Positions 15,953 to 24,936 are shown, counted from the stretch's first letter. The stretch: DNA of 64,000 nucleotides from Actinacidiphila oryziradicis (GCF_005047355.1 NZ_SUMC01000017.1:62001-126000), one strand, 5' to 3'. Numbers and translations: made by a program. Notes: generated by a model not told the origin, from the sequence alone.

Positions 15953-17446
15953 ATGATGTTGTCTCAGATCACGGACGCCCGCGAGGGGGTCGTCGTTACC
16001 CTCGACGGCGGCCGAATGACTGTCGGCCACATCGCCGCCCTCGTGGACGGCGGAGCGCGTGCCGCGCTGGATCCGTACGCCCTCGAAGGCGTCCAGAGGT
16101 CCTGGCTCGCCGCCGCCGAGCTCGCGGCCGCGGGGCCCGTCTACGGCCGGACGACCGGTGTCGGCGTCAACCGCATGGTCGCGGTCGCCACCGGGGACAT
16201 CGACAGCCACGGGCTCCGGCTGCTGCGCAGCCATGCCGGGGCGATCGGCGGCCGGGTGCCGGGCAGGGAGGCCCGGGCGATGATCGCGGTACGGCTCAAT
16301 CAACTGCTGGCGGGGGGCGCGGGACTGCGCACGGAGGTCGTTGCCGCGCTCGCGCAGGCGCTGGCCGCGGGCGCGCATCCCGTAATCCACGAATACGGGG
16401 CCGTGGGCACCGGCGACATCGCGGCACTCGCCCAACTGGGCCTCGCGCTGGTCGGCGAACACCCCTGGGAGGGCGGGCCGCCGCCCGCGCCGATCGCTGT
16501 CGGCACGGGCGACGCGCTGGCACTGATCAGCAGCAATGCCCTCACCCTGGGCCAGTCGGCCCTCGCGCTGCACGAACTGCACGGCCTGCTCCGCGCCACG
16601 CACGCGGTCGGGGCACTGTCCCTGCTCGCCGTCGGCGGCTCGCTGGAGGCTTACGCGGCTCCTGTCCACGCCGCCCGCCCGCACCCCGGCGCGGTGACCA
16701 GCGCGGCGGAGATACGCCGCTTCCTGGGAGCCCCGGACTGCCCGGTGACACCGAGCGGGGTACGGATCCAGGACCCGTACGCCTTCCGCTGTCTGCCGCA
16801 GATCCACGGGACCGCCCTGGACGCGGCGGACGCCCTCGACCAGGTGCTGCGGATCGAGATCAACGCCGCCGCCGAGAATCCCCTGATCCGGATCGGTCCG
16901 AGCGGCCCGAGCGCCTGGCACCACGGAAACTTCTTCACCGCCCACACGGCGCTCTCCCTCGACATGCTGCGGCTCGCCGTGCTCCAGACCGCGCAACTGT
17001 CCACCGCCCGGATCGGCGCCCTCGCCGATCCGGGACTGACCGGGCTGCGGCCCTTTCTGGCCGACGGCCCGTCCGCCGGGTCGGGGATGATGATCCTTGA
17101 GTACGCCGCCGCCGGGGCCCTCGCCGAACTGCGAACCTGCGCCACACCCGCCACCCTCGGCAACGCCGTGCTCTCGCGCGGCCTCGAAGAACAGGCCAGC
17201 TTCGCCTCCCAGGGCGCCCGCCTCACCCTACGCGCCGTCACTGCCTTCCGACACGTGCTGGCCTGCGAACTTGTCACGGCGCTGCGGGCGCTGCGCCAGC
17301 ACGCCCTGGTACCGGACCCGGCGCTGCCCGTCGGGCAGGCCTATGCGGCTGCCGCCGAGGCACTCGCCTCGGAAATGGCCGACCGGCCGCTCACCGGAGA
17401 TGTCGCGGTGGCCGCAGGGTTGTTGGACGGGATGGGCGGACTGTGA
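15953..17446 (+). CDS. Histidine/aromatic ammonia-lyase family protein with Gly-Thr-Gly at the MIO site
   Basis: A 497-residue HAL-fold protein. Many active-site landmarks are kept: PVYGRTTGVGVN (Tyr loop), LRSHAG, ALISSNALTLG, IQDPYAFRCLPQIHG, ENPLI with HHGNFF, and LEEQASFASQGA. The cofactor tripeptide, normally Ala-Ser-Gly-(Asp), reads Gly152-Thr153-Gly154-Asp155. The methylidene-imidazolone electrophile is made from Ser (or Cys), so this protein may lack MIO, form it poorly, or catalyse something else. GAGG lies 6 bases before ATG 15953. It precedes an RpiR regulator by 43 bases and lies 3 kb before the hut genes. It is unlikely to be the cell's main HutH. Confidence 0.8.
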   Translation: MMLSQITDAREGVVVTLDGGRMTVGHIAALVDGGARAALDPYALEGVQRSWLAAAELAAAGPVYGRTTGVGVNRMVAVATGDIDSHGLRLLRSHAGAIGGRVPGREARAMIAVRLNQLLAGGAGLRTEVVAALAQALAAGAHPVIHEYGAVGTGDIAALAQLGLALVGEHPWEGGPPPAPIAVGTGDALALISSNALTLGQSALALHELHGLLRATHAVGALSLLAVGGSLEAYAAPVHAARPHPGAVTSAAEIRRFLGAPDCPVTPSGVRIQDPYAFRCLPQIHGTALDAADALDQVLRIEINAAAENPLIRIGPSGPSAWHHGNFFTAHTALSLDMLRLAVLQTAQLSTARIGALADPGLTGLRPFLADGPSAGSGMMILEYAAAGALAELRTCATPATLGNAVLSRGLEEQASFASQGARLTLRAVTAFRHVLACELVTALRALRQHALVPDPALPVGQAYAAAAEALASEMADRPLTGDVAVAAGLLDGMGGL

Positions 17447-17489
17447 ACATGGCAGTGTGGTGAAAAACCGAAGAACCCACGGGGATAGC

Positions 17490-18350
17490 GTGAACGTTAT
17501 GGTTCCTGAGAACGACGGCGCGTCGGCGCGTCTGATGAAGCTGTTCGAAGCGCAGCGGCTCACGCCCACTCAGCGCCGTATCGCGCACTGCCTCGTACGG
17601 CGTGCCGGGGAGGCGCCGTACCTGTCCAGCGTCGAGGTCGCCGAACTCGCGGGCGTCAGCCAGCCCTCCGTCACTCGGTTCGCTGTCGCCCTCGGCTTCG
17701 ACGGCTACCCCGCGCTGCGCAAGCACCTGCGCGAGGTGGCGCCCGGCGCCGCGTCGCCGGACGCGGCCACGGATTCGTACAACGAGTACCAGGAAGCCGT
17801 ACACGCCGAGATCGAGAACCTCCGGCATCTCGCCGCCCTGCTCGCCGACCCCGCGCCGGTCGCCCGCGCCGCCACCCTCCTCGCCGCCTCCCAGCCACTC
17901 CTGGTCCTCGGACTGCGCGCCGCCTCCGCGCAGGCGGCAGGCTTCGCCTACTTCGCGGCCAAGGTCCACCCGGATGTGCGGCTGCTCGACGAGGGCGGCA
18001 CCATGTTCGCCGACCGGCTCGACGCCGCCGTGCGGGCCGGCGCCACCGCCATGATGTGCTTCGCGCTGCCCCGGCATCCGCGTGAACTCGTGGACGCGCT
18101 CGCCTACGCCAAGGGCGCCGGGCTGACCGTCGTCACCGTCGCGGACAGTGCCTTCGCGCCCGTCGCCGCCCACTCCGACCTGCTGCTGCCGGCCGCGGTC
18201 GGCACCGGCCTCGCCTTCGACACGGCATGCGCGCCGATGCTGCTCGGGCGGGTTCTGATCGAGGCCATGTGCGATTCGCTGCCGGAGGCGCAGGCGCGGC
18301 TGGAGGCCTTCGACGCGAGGGCCGCGGAGCGCGGGCTCTTCGTGGAGTAG
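17490..18350 (+). CDS. MurR/RpiR family transcriptional regulator
   Basis: A 286-residue DNA-binding protein. The N-terminal HTH_6 domain (residues 12-85) contains LSSVEVAELAGVSQPSVTRF, and the C-terminal SIS domain (110-260) has LVLGLRAASAQAAGFAYF and ends with ADSAFAPVAAHSDLLL. RpiR proteins sense phosphosugars, but several regulate amino-acid catabolism. The position between the HAL homologue and the hut genes makes control of one or both plausible. The GTG at 17490 follows GGGGAT; ATG 17499 is an alternative. It is probably cotranscribed with the HAL homologue and is closed by a stem-loop at 18353. Confidence 0.85.
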   Translation: MNVMVPENDGASARLMKLFEAQRLTPTQRRIAHCLVRRAGEAPYLSSVEVAELAGVSQPSVTRFAVALGFDGYPALRKHLREVAPGAASPDAATDSYNEYQEAVHAEIENLRHLAALLADPAPVARAATLLAASQPLLVLGLRAASAQAAGFAYFAAKVHPDVRLLDEGGTMFADRLDAAVRAGATAMMCFALPRHPRELVDALAYAKGAGLTVVTVADSAFAPVAAHSDLLLPAAVGTGLAFDTACAPMLLGRVLIEAMCDSLPEAQARLEAFDARAAERGLFVE

Positions 18351-18352
18351 CC

Positions 18353-18378
18353 GAATCGCGTCCGTCTTAACGCGATTC
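18353..18378 (+). terminator. Stem-loop terminator after the RpiR gene
   Basis: GAATCGCG and CGCGATTC form a perfect 8-bp stem with a 10-base loop, directly after the stop codon. Confidence 0.55.
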
Positions 18379-18436
18379 TGAGATTTGCTGAGTAACCTCC
18401 CCTGCAATCAGCCAGACGGACAAGAGGAGGACGGTC

Positions 18437-19018
18437 GTGACACGCGGGGCTTACGTCCTGGCACGAGTGGCGGTGATGATCCGCGTACCGGCGCGGTGGC
18501 TGTGGTGGCTGGGGGTGCTCGCCGCCGGCATCGGGCTCTTCGTACCCAGCCTCACGGGCCGCCGGATCGGCGTTCTCGGCGGCGCGGCGCTGTTCATCAT
18601 CGCGGCGGCAATCACGTACGTGGTCCGGCGGAGGCGGTACGTCAAACTCGCCGACGGGGCGACACGGGCCGCGAAGTCGGCCTTCCTCCAGGACCGCCGG
18701 GTGACCGCCCGTATCTGGTCCCGGGCACACCGCTGGTGGCTCCTCGCCGCGTTTGCCGTCGCCCTCGGCTCCTCCGCCGCGGCCCCCGCCGCCGGCGGCA
18801 TGCTCCTCGCCGGGGCCGGCGCGGGCCTGTGGGCCAAGGCCCGCTGGCTGGGCCGCTGGGAGCGCCGCCACGGCGCCCTGCTGTGGGTACGCCCGGAATG
18901 GGCCGCCCCCCGCGGGCCCGTCGGCCGCGGCGTTTCCGGCTACCAGTCCACCGGCCCCGCCGCGGGTGACGCCGGCCCCGGCGGTGCCCGCGTAGCCGTT
19001 GCCCGGGGCGGCCGCTAG
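18437..19018 (+). CDS. Membrane protein of unknown function
   Basis: A 193-residue protein with about four hydrophobic segments: WLWWLGVLAAGIGLFV (21-36), IGVLGGAALFIIAAAITYVV (45-64), WLLAAFAVALGSSAAA (97-112) and GGMLLAGAGAGLW (115-127). A basic stretch (RRRRYVKLADGATR) divides the two hairpins, and the Gly/Pro-rich C-terminus is probably cytoplasmic. No domain recognised. AGGAGG precedes the GTG start. It converges on the PLP decarboxylase gene with a strong hairpin between them. Confidence 0.7.
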   Translation: MTRGAYVLARVAVMIRVPARWLWWLGVLAAGIGLFVPSLTGRRIGVLGGAALFIIAAAITYVVRRRRYVKLADGATRAAKSAFLQDRRVTARIWSRAHRWWLLAAFAVALGSSAAAPAAGGMLLAGAGAGLWAKARWLGRWERRHGALLWVRPEWAAPRGPVGRGVSGYQSTGPAAGDAGPGGARVAVARGGR

Positions 19019-19104
19019 CTCCTGCGCCGGGTTGCCCGGCGCGGCAGGTTGCCCGGCTGCCGGGGTGCCGGTTCCGCCCCCTCTGCGATGGTTGCCGATC
19101 CTCC

Positions 19105-19147
19105 CCCAGCTACCTCCCCCGGCCGAAGGCTGGGGGAGGTAGCTGGG
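19105..19147. terminator. Bidirectional stem-loop between convergent genes
   Basis: CCCAGCTACCTCCCCC (19105-19120) pairs perfectly with 19132-19147 around GGCCGAAGGCT. It lies midway between two converging genes. The same stem and loop sequence appears inside MITE-like element B. Confidence 0.7.
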
Positions 19148-19175
19148 CCCCGCCGGACGGCGCGCCCGGTGCAGG

Positions 19176-20540
19176 TCAGGCGGCGCTGCCGGGGCGCAGG
19201 GAGGTGAGGCCGTCCGCGTAGGCGGCGCCGCTCTCCGCGAGGAGTTCCTCGCGGGTCTGGGCTGCCCGGACCAGCCCGAACCGCACCGCGCCGCCAGCGC
19301 GAGCGAACCCGTAAATCGCCGGCCGCAGAAGCGAGTTGTACGCGAAGTGGTTCGAGAAGTAGTACGCCCCCGTGTCGAGCAGCGCGACATGGTCGCCCGC
19401 TTCCAGCCCCGGCAGCATGCGCCCCCGCGCCACAAGGTCACCCGCGAAGCAGCAGGGCCCGGCGACGTCCTGGACGACCCGCTCACCGCCCTTGGGGCGG
19501 CCGTACGCGTCCAGGGCCAGCACGCGCAGCGGCCAGGCGTCGGGCGCGAAGACGGTACGGGTGGCGACCTGGGCCCCCGCATGGGTGACCGCGATGCGCC
19601 GGCCGCCGGCGGACTTGACGTACTCGACGCGGGCGAGAATCGCCCCGCGCTTGGCGAGCAGCGAGCGCCCGAACTCGGTGACGATGGCGTACCGCCCGCT
19701 GAAGAGCCCGGGGACGGCGCTGCGCAGCAGATCGGCGTAGCGGCGGAAGCCGGGCCGGACGTCGTCGGAGTCGAAGTTGACCGGCAGTCCGCCGCCGATG
19801 TCGATGGTCGTGACCTGGGGGCGGCCGACGGCTGCGTTGATGCGCTCGGCGAGGTCGTGGACGGCGCGGACGCCGGCGGCCATGAGCTCCAGGGGCATCC
19901 CCTGGGATCCGGTGTGGACGTGCAGCCGGGTGAGCCAGGGCCGGTCGAGGTAGGCGCGCAGGACCCAGTCCTCCGCGCCCGGATCCCGTAGTGCGATGCC
20001 GAATTTCGAGTGGTCCGTGGCGGTGCTCATCGCCCCGATCGTGCCGCCGCCGATCTGCGGATTGATCCGCAGCCCGAGCGGGGAGCCGGTGGAGGCGGAA
20101 CCGACCACAAGCGCGTCGATCCGCGCCAGCTCCTGCGGATTGTCCGCGTTGACGGCGATGCCCAGCGCCAGAGCTTCCCGCAGTTCGTCCACCGTCTTCG
20201 CGGGCGAGTCGAGCACGATGCGGTCCGCCGGTACGCCCGCGGCGCGGGCCAGCGCGAGTTCACCCGGACTGGCGACCTCCGCACCGACCCCGTGGGTGGT
20301 GAGCAGCCGCAGCACCGGTACGAGCGAGGCGGCTTTGACGGCCAGGGTGTGGGTGACGGTGACGCCGGGCGTGTCGAAGGCGGCGCGCAGGTCGGCCACG
20401 GTCGCCTCGATACCGGCCACGTCCAGCAGCCCGGCCACCGGCCGGTCCGGCCCGACCAGCCCCTGCTCGACTGCCGCGCGAAAGGCCACGCGCAAGGCCG
20501 CGCCCAAGGCGTCGTCGTCCACACTCATGAGGTCACCCAT
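19176..20540 (-). CDS. Type III PLP-dependent decarboxylase (alanine racemase/DapDC-like)
   Basis: About 454 residues. The PLP lysine is in THTLAVKAASL near residue 66, the substrate-contacting HVHTGSQG near 210, the EFGRSLLAKRG phosphate segment (usually EPGR) near 296, GPCCFAGD with the conserved Cys near 370, and LLDTGAYYFSNHFAYN near 402. This is the two-domain fold of diaminopimelate, ornithine and related decarboxylases. The EFGR variant and unusual spacing separate it from LysA, so the substrate is uncertain. Possible starts are ATG 20540, 20528 or 20558; I chose 20540 without strong support. It is divergent from hutU, sharing an 87-bp control region. Confidence 0.75.
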   Translation of the reverse strand: MGDLMSVDDDALGAALRVAFRAAVEQGLVGPDRPVAGLLDVAGIEATVADLRAAFDTPGVTVTHTLAVKAASLVPVLRLLTTHGVGAEVASPGELALARAAGVPADRIVLDSPAKTVDELREALALGIAVNADNPQELARIDALVVGSASTGSPLGLRINPQIGGGTIGAMSTATDHSKFGIALRDPGAEDWVLRAYLDRPWLTRLHVHTGSQGMPLELMAAGVRAVHDLAERINAAVGRPQVTTIDIGGGLPVNFDSDDVRPGFRRYADLLRSAVPGLFSGRYAIVTEFGRSLLAKRGAILARVEYVKSAGGRRIAVTHAGAQVATRTVFAPDAWPLRVLALDAYGRPKGGERVVQDVAGPCCFAGDLVARGRMLPGLEAGDHVALLDTGAYYFSNHFAYNSLLRPAIYGFARAGGAVRFGLVRAAQTREELLAESGAAYADGLTSLRPGSAA

Positions 20541-20560
20541 GAGGCCATCCCACCACATGC

Positions 20561-20612
20561 TATTGACTAGCAATATTCATCACGCCAGGATGTGAATGAC
20601 TCAATCCAGTCA
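20561..20612 (+). promoter_or_regulatory. hutU promoter with overlapping inverted repeats
   Basis: TTGACT (20563-20568), 17 bases, CAGGAT (20586-20591) is a good vegetative promoter 37 bases before hutU. TATTG-ACTAG-CAATA (20561-20575), a perfect dyad, covers the -35. A second dyad, TGACT-N6-AGTCA (20597-20612), begins at the expected transcription start. This is a layout suited to repression, possibly by the RpiR protein encoded at 17490. Confidence 0.6.
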
Positions 20613-20627
20613 CGAGGAGGCAGCGCC

Positions 20628-22301
20628 ATGGCGGGACCGAGCGTCGCGAGGACGGTACGCGCACCACGCGGGAGCACGTTGAGCGCTCAGGGCTGGCAGC
20701 AGGAAGCCGCCCTCCGCATGCTGCAGAACAACCTCGACCCGGAGGTCGCGGAGCATCCCGAGAAGCTCGTCGTCTACGGCGGCACGGGGAAGGCGGCCCG
20801 CGACTGGCGCTCGTTCGACGCGATGGTCCGTACGCTGCAGAGCCTGAAGCAGGACGAGACGATGCTGGTGCAGTCCGGCCGCCCCGTCGGCGTCATGCAG
20901 ACGCACGAGTGGGCGCCGCGCGTGCTGATCGCCAACTCCAACCTGGTCGGCGACTGGGCCAACTGGGAGGAGTTCCGCCGCCTGGAGGCGCTCGGGCTCA
21001 CGATGTACGGCCAGATGACGGCCGGCTCGTGGATCTACATCGGCACGCAGGGCATCCTGCAGGGCACGTACGAGACCTTCGCGGCCATCGCCGCCAAACG
21101 CTTCGGTGACACCCTCGCCGGGACGATCACCCTCACCGCCGGTCTCGGCGGCATGGGCGGCGCCCAGCCGCTGGCGGTGACGATGAACGGCGGCGTCGCG
21201 ATCTGTATCGACTGCGACCCGCGGGCCATCGAGCGCCGCATCGAGCACCGCTTCCTGGACGTACGCGCCGACTCCCTCACCCACGCGCTCGCCCTGGCGA
21301 CCGAGGCCCGCGACCAGCGCAGGGCCCTGTCGATCGGGGTGCTCGGCAATGCCGCCGAGCTGCTCCCGCAGCTGCTCGCGATGAACGCGCCGATCGACAT
21401 CGTCACGGACCAGACCTCGGCCCATGACCCGCTGGCGTACCTCCCGCTCGGCGTCGACTTCGCCGACATGGCCTCCTTCGCGGCCGAGAAGCCCGCCGAG
21501 TTCACCCAGCGGGCGCGGGAGTCGATGGCCCGGCATGTGGAGGCGATGGTCGGCTTCCAGGACGCCGGTGCCGAGGTATTCGACTACGGCAACTCCATCC
21601 GCGGCGAGGCCCAGCTCGCGGGCTACGAACGGGCGTTCGCCTTCCCCGGCTTCGTACCCGCCTACATCCGGCCGCTCTTCTGCGAGGGCAAGGGCCCCTT
21701 CCGGTGGGCGGCCCTGTCCGGCGATCCGGCCGACATCGCCAAGACCGACAAGGCGATCCTCGAACTCTTCCCGGAGAACGAGTCCCTGCACCGCTGGATC
21801 AAGCTCGCCGGCGAACGCGTCCACTTCCAGGGTCTCCCCGCCCGCATCTGCTGGCTCGGCTACGGCGAACGCGACAAGGCGGGCGAGCGCTTCAACGAGA
21901 TGGTCGCCGACGGCACCCTCGCCGCCCCCGTCGTCATCGGGCGCGATCACCTGGACTGCGGGTCCGTCGCCTCCCCCTACCGCGAGACCGAGGCCATGCT
22001 CGACGGGTCGGACGCCATCGCCGACTGGCCGCTCCTCAACGCCATGGTCAACGTCGCCTCCGGCGCTTCCTGGGTCTCCATCCACCACGGCGGCGGCGTC
22101 GGCATGGGCCGTTCCATCCACGCCGGCCAGGTGACGGTGGCCGACGGCACGAAGCTCGCGGGCGAGAAGATCCGCCGCGTCCTCACGAACGACCCCGGCA
22201 TGGGCGTCATCCGGCACGTCGACGCGGGCTACGACATCGCCGACGAGGTCGCCGCCGAGCGCGGCGTACGCGTGCCCATGCGCGAGGGGGACCCGGCGTG
22301 A
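20628..22301 (+). CDS. hutU: Urocanate hydratase (urocanase)
   Basis: A 557-residue cytoplasmic enzyme that converts urocanate to imidazolone-propionate, the second step of histidine degradation, with tightly bound NAD+ as electrophile. Family hallmarks visible are LVVYGGTGKAARDW, the NAD-binding LTAGLGGMGGAQPLA near residue 178, FDYGNSIRGEAQ near 325, and DCGSVASPYRET near 444 with the Cys of the urocanase signature. The length equals the family norm. GAGGAGG lies 7 bases before the ATG. It is first in a tightly packed operon; its stop overlaps the next start (GTGA). Confidence 0.96.
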   Translation: MAGPSVARTVRAPRGSTLSAQGWQQEAALRMLQNNLDPEVAEHPEKLVVYGGTGKAARDWRSFDAMVRTLQSLKQDETMLVQSGRPVGVMQTHEWAPRVLIANSNLVGDWANWEEFRRLEALGLTMYGQMTAGSWIYIGTQGILQGTYETFAAIAAKRFGDTLAGTITLTAGLGGMGGAQPLAVTMNGGVAICIDCDPRAIERRIEHRFLDVRADSLTHALALATEARDQRRALSIGVLGNAAELLPQLLAMNAPIDIVTDQTSAHDPLAYLPLGVDFADMASFAAEKPAEFTQRARESMARHVEAMVGFQDAGAEVFDYGNSIRGEAQLAGYERAFAFPGFVPAYIRPLFCEGKGPFRWAALSGDPADIAKTDKAILELFPENESLHRWIKLAGERVHFQGLPARICWLGYGERDKAGERFNEMVADGTLAAPVVIGRDHLDCGSVASPYRETEAMLDGSDAIADWPLLNAMVNVASGASWVSIHHGGGVGMGRSIHAGQVTVADGTKLAGEKIRRVLTNDPGMGVIRHVDAGYDIADEVAAERGVRVPMREGDPA

Positions 22302-23596
22302 CCGCTGACAATCCAGCCCGTCCGGCGTCCGAGGACCGGGGTTTGGGGCAGAGCCCCAGCGGGACGGGGGAGAAGCGCGCCGCCGGCGTGCCGCCGTCGT
22401 TCCAAGAGATGTGGCGCGACCTCCTCCCCATCGGCCGCAACGCGGCCACCCGCGGCTACCGCCGCTACGCCTGGACCGGCGCCGACGCCGACTGCCGCGC
22501 CTGGTTCCGCGCACAGGCGCAGTCCCGCGGCCTCACCTACGAGACCGACCGCAACGGCAATCAGTGGGCCTGGCTCGGCGACCCCGCCGCCGGGGACGCG
22601 GTCGTCACCGGGTCGCACCTGGACTCGGTCCCGGACGGCGGCGCGTTCGACGGCCCGTTGGGCATCGTGTCGTCCTTCGCGGCGCTCGACGAACTCCGTA
22701 CCCGCGCCGCCCGGCCGCCGCGACCGCTCGCCATCGTCAACTTCGGCGACGAAGAAGGCGCCCGCTTCGGCCTCGCCTGCGTCGGCTCACGCCTGGCGTC
22801 CGGCGCGCTCGGCGCGGCACAGGCACACGCACTGCGCGACGCTGACGGCGTCACCCTCGCCGGGGCGATGGAGCACGCGGGCCACGACCCGGAGGCCATC
22901 GGGCCGGACCCCGAACGCCTCGCCCGGATCGGCGCGTTCGTCGAACTGCACGTCGAACAGGGCCGGGCGCTGGCCGGGACGGACCACGCCGTGGGCGTCG
23001 CGTCCGCGATCTGGCCGCACGGGCGCTGGCGGTTCGACTTCCACGGCGAGGCCAACCACGCGGGCACCACCCGTCTGGAGGACCGCCGGGACCCGATGCT
23101 CACCTATGCCGGCACGGTCCTGGCGGCCCGTGAGAGGGCCCGGCTCGCCGGAGCCCTGGCGACCTTCGGCAAGGTGAGCGTGGAGCCGAACGGCGTCAAC
23201 GCCATCGCCTCGCTCGTCCGGGGCTGGCTGGACTCCCGCGCGGCCGACGAGGACACCCTCGCGGAGGTCGTCGCGGGGATCGAGCGCGCCGCGGTGGAGC
23301 GCGGCGCGGGCGACGGGGTCCGGGTCCGGGTCACCAGGGAGTCGTTCACCCCGGTCGTGGAGTTCGCGCACGGCCTCCGCGACGAGCTGGCGAAACTGCT
23401 CGGCGGTGCCCCCGTTCTGCCGACGGGAGCAGGACACGACGCCGGAATCCTCTCCGCGTCCCTCCCGACCGCCATGCTGTTCGTACGGAACCCCACCGGG
23501 GTCTCGCACTCCCCGGCCGAGTCCGCCACCGAGGACGACTGCCTCGCCGGAGTGACCGCACTCGCCGACGTACTGGAGGGCCTGGCGTGTCGCTGA
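22298..23596 (+). CDS. M20 amidohydrolase, probable N-formylglutamate deformylase
   Basis: A 432-residue zinc peptidase-fold protein of the allantoate/N-carbamoyl amidohydrolase group. Metal ligands appear in TGSHLDSVPDGGAFDGPLG near residue 105, NFGDEEGARF near 147 and LHVEQG near 212, with HDAGILS near the C-terminus. The hut operon has hutU, hutF and hutI but no HutG, so this protein most likely removes the formyl group from N-formylglutamate. That role is inferred from context; allantoate hydrolysis is the family default. The N-terminal 35 residues are low-complexity and overlap a common Streptomyces palindrome (GGGGCAGAGCCCC). Confidence 0.82.
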   Translation: MTADNPARPASEDRGLGQSPSGTGEKRAAGVPPSFQEMWRDLLPIGRNAATRGYRRYAWTGADADCRAWFRAQAQSRGLTYETDRNGNQWAWLGDPAAGDAVVTGSHLDSVPDGGAFDGPLGIVSSFAALDELRTRAARPPRPLAIVNFGDEEGARFGLACVGSRLASGALGAAQAHALRDADGVTLAGAMEHAGHDPEAIGPDPERLARIGAFVELHVEQGRALAGTDHAVGVASAIWPHGRWRFDFHGEANHAGTTRLEDRRDPMLTYAGTVLAARERARLAGALATFGKVSVEPNGVNAIASLVRGWLDSRAADEDTLAEVVAGIERAAVERGAGDGVRVRVTRESFTPVVEFAHGLRDELAKLLGGAPVLPTGAGHDAGILSASLPTAMLFVRNPTGVSHSPAESATEDDCLAGVTALADVLEGLACR

Positions 23597-24936
23597 CGCC
23601 GCAGACCTATTGGGCGGAACACGCCTGGCTCGGCACGAACGTGGAGCCGGGCGTGGTCATCGAGACCGCCGCCACCGGTCGCATCACCGCCGTCCGCACC
23701 AGGGCCGACGGCCCGCCCGCAGGGGCGGTGAACTTGCGCGGCCTGACGATCCCGGGCCTTGCGAACAGTCACAGCCACGCCTTCCACCGTGCGCTGCGCG
23801 GCACCGTCCAGGTGGGCTCCGGCACATTCTGGACCTGGCGCGAGTTCATGTACGCCATCGCCGGCCGGCTCACCCCCGAGAATTACTTCGACCTGGCCCG
23901 CGGCGTGTACGCCGAGATGGCCCTGGCCGGTATCACCTGTGTCGGCGAGTTCCACTACGTCCACCACCAGCCCGGCGGCAAGCCCTACGCCGACCCCAAC
24001 GCCATGGGTGAAGCGCTGATCGCCGCCGCCGGCGAGGCCGGCATCCGGATCACCCTCCTGGACACCGCCTACGTCTCCTCCGGCTTCGGCGCCCCACCCG
24101 ACCCGCACCAGTCGCGCTTCAGCGACGGTGACGCGCAGGCCTGGGCCGTCCGCGCTTGGGCGCTCAAGGGGAGCGACCACGCCCGGATCGGCGCCGCGAT
24201 CCACTCCGTTCGGGCCGTGCCGGCCGAGCAGCTGGCCACGGTCGCCGGCTGGGCGGCCGAGCGCAAGGCCCCCCTCCACGTCCATCTCTCGGAGCAGACC
24301 GCCGAGAACGACGCCTGCCTGGCGGCCTACGAGCGGACGCCCGCCCAGCTCCTCGCCGAGCACGGGGTGCTGGGCCCCCGCACCTCCGCGGTGCACGCCA
24401 CGCATGTCACGGCCGGCGACATCGCCATCCTCGGGACCAGCGGTACCACCATCTGCATGTGCCCCACCACCGAACGCGACCTCGCCGACGGCATCGGCCC
24501 GGCCAAACAGCTCGAACTCGCCGGGAGCCCGCTCAGCCTGGGCAGCGACAGCCACGCCGTCATCGACATCCTCGAAGAGGCCCGCGCGATGGAGCTCGAC
24601 GAACGCCTCCAAACCCGCGTCCGCGGCCACTGGACCGCCGCGCAGCTGCTCCGTGCCGCCACCGAGGACGGGTACGCCTCCCTCGGCTGGCCCGACGCCG
24701 GCCGCCTGGAAGCCGGCGCCCTCGCCGACTTCACCACCATCGCCCTGGACTCCGTGCGCACCGTGGGCCCCCCGCCCCGCCTCGGGATCGAGGTCGCCGT
24801 CTTCGCCGCCACCAATGCCGACGTACGGCACACCGTCGTCGGCGGCCGCCATGTCGTCCGCGACGGCGCCCACCAGCTCGTCCACCACGTCTCCGCCGAC
24901 CTGGCCGCCGCCATCGGGGCGCTCACCGCCCCCTAG
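23587..24936 (+). CDS. hutF: Formimidoylglutamate deiminase
   Basis: A 449-residue amidohydrolase-superfamily enzyme that deiminates N-formimino-L-glutamate to N-formylglutamate and ammonia. Zinc ligands are in PGLANSHSHAFHRAL near residue 58, HVHLSEQ near 236, AVHATHVT near 268, and SLGSDSHAVIDIL near 318. Presence of HutF shows the pathway goes through N-formylglutamate rather than direct formamide release, which explains the deformylase next door. The GTG start lies 10 bases inside the preceding gene, so translation is coupled. HutI follows after 34 bases. Confidence 0.9.
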   Translation: MSLTPQTYWAEHAWLGTNVEPGVVIETAATGRITAVRTRADGPPAGAVNLRGLTIPGLANSHSHAFHRALRGTVQVGSGTFWTWREFMYAIAGRLTPENYFDLARGVYAEMALAGITCVGEFHYVHHQPGGKPYADPNAMGEALIAAAGEAGIRITLLDTAYVSSGFGAPPDPHQSRFSDGDAQAWAVRAWALKGSDHARIGAAIHSVRAVPAEQLATVAGWAAERKAPLHVHLSEQTAENDACLAAYERTPAQLLAEHGVLGPRTSAVHATHVTAGDIAILGTSGTTICMCPTTERDLADGIGPAKQLELAGSPLSLGSDSHAVIDILEEARAMELDERLQTRVRGHWTAAQLLRAATEDGYASLGWPDAGRLEAGALADFTTIALDSVRTVGPPPRLGIEVAVFAATNADVRHTVVGGRHVVRDGAHQLVHHVSADLAAAIGALTAP

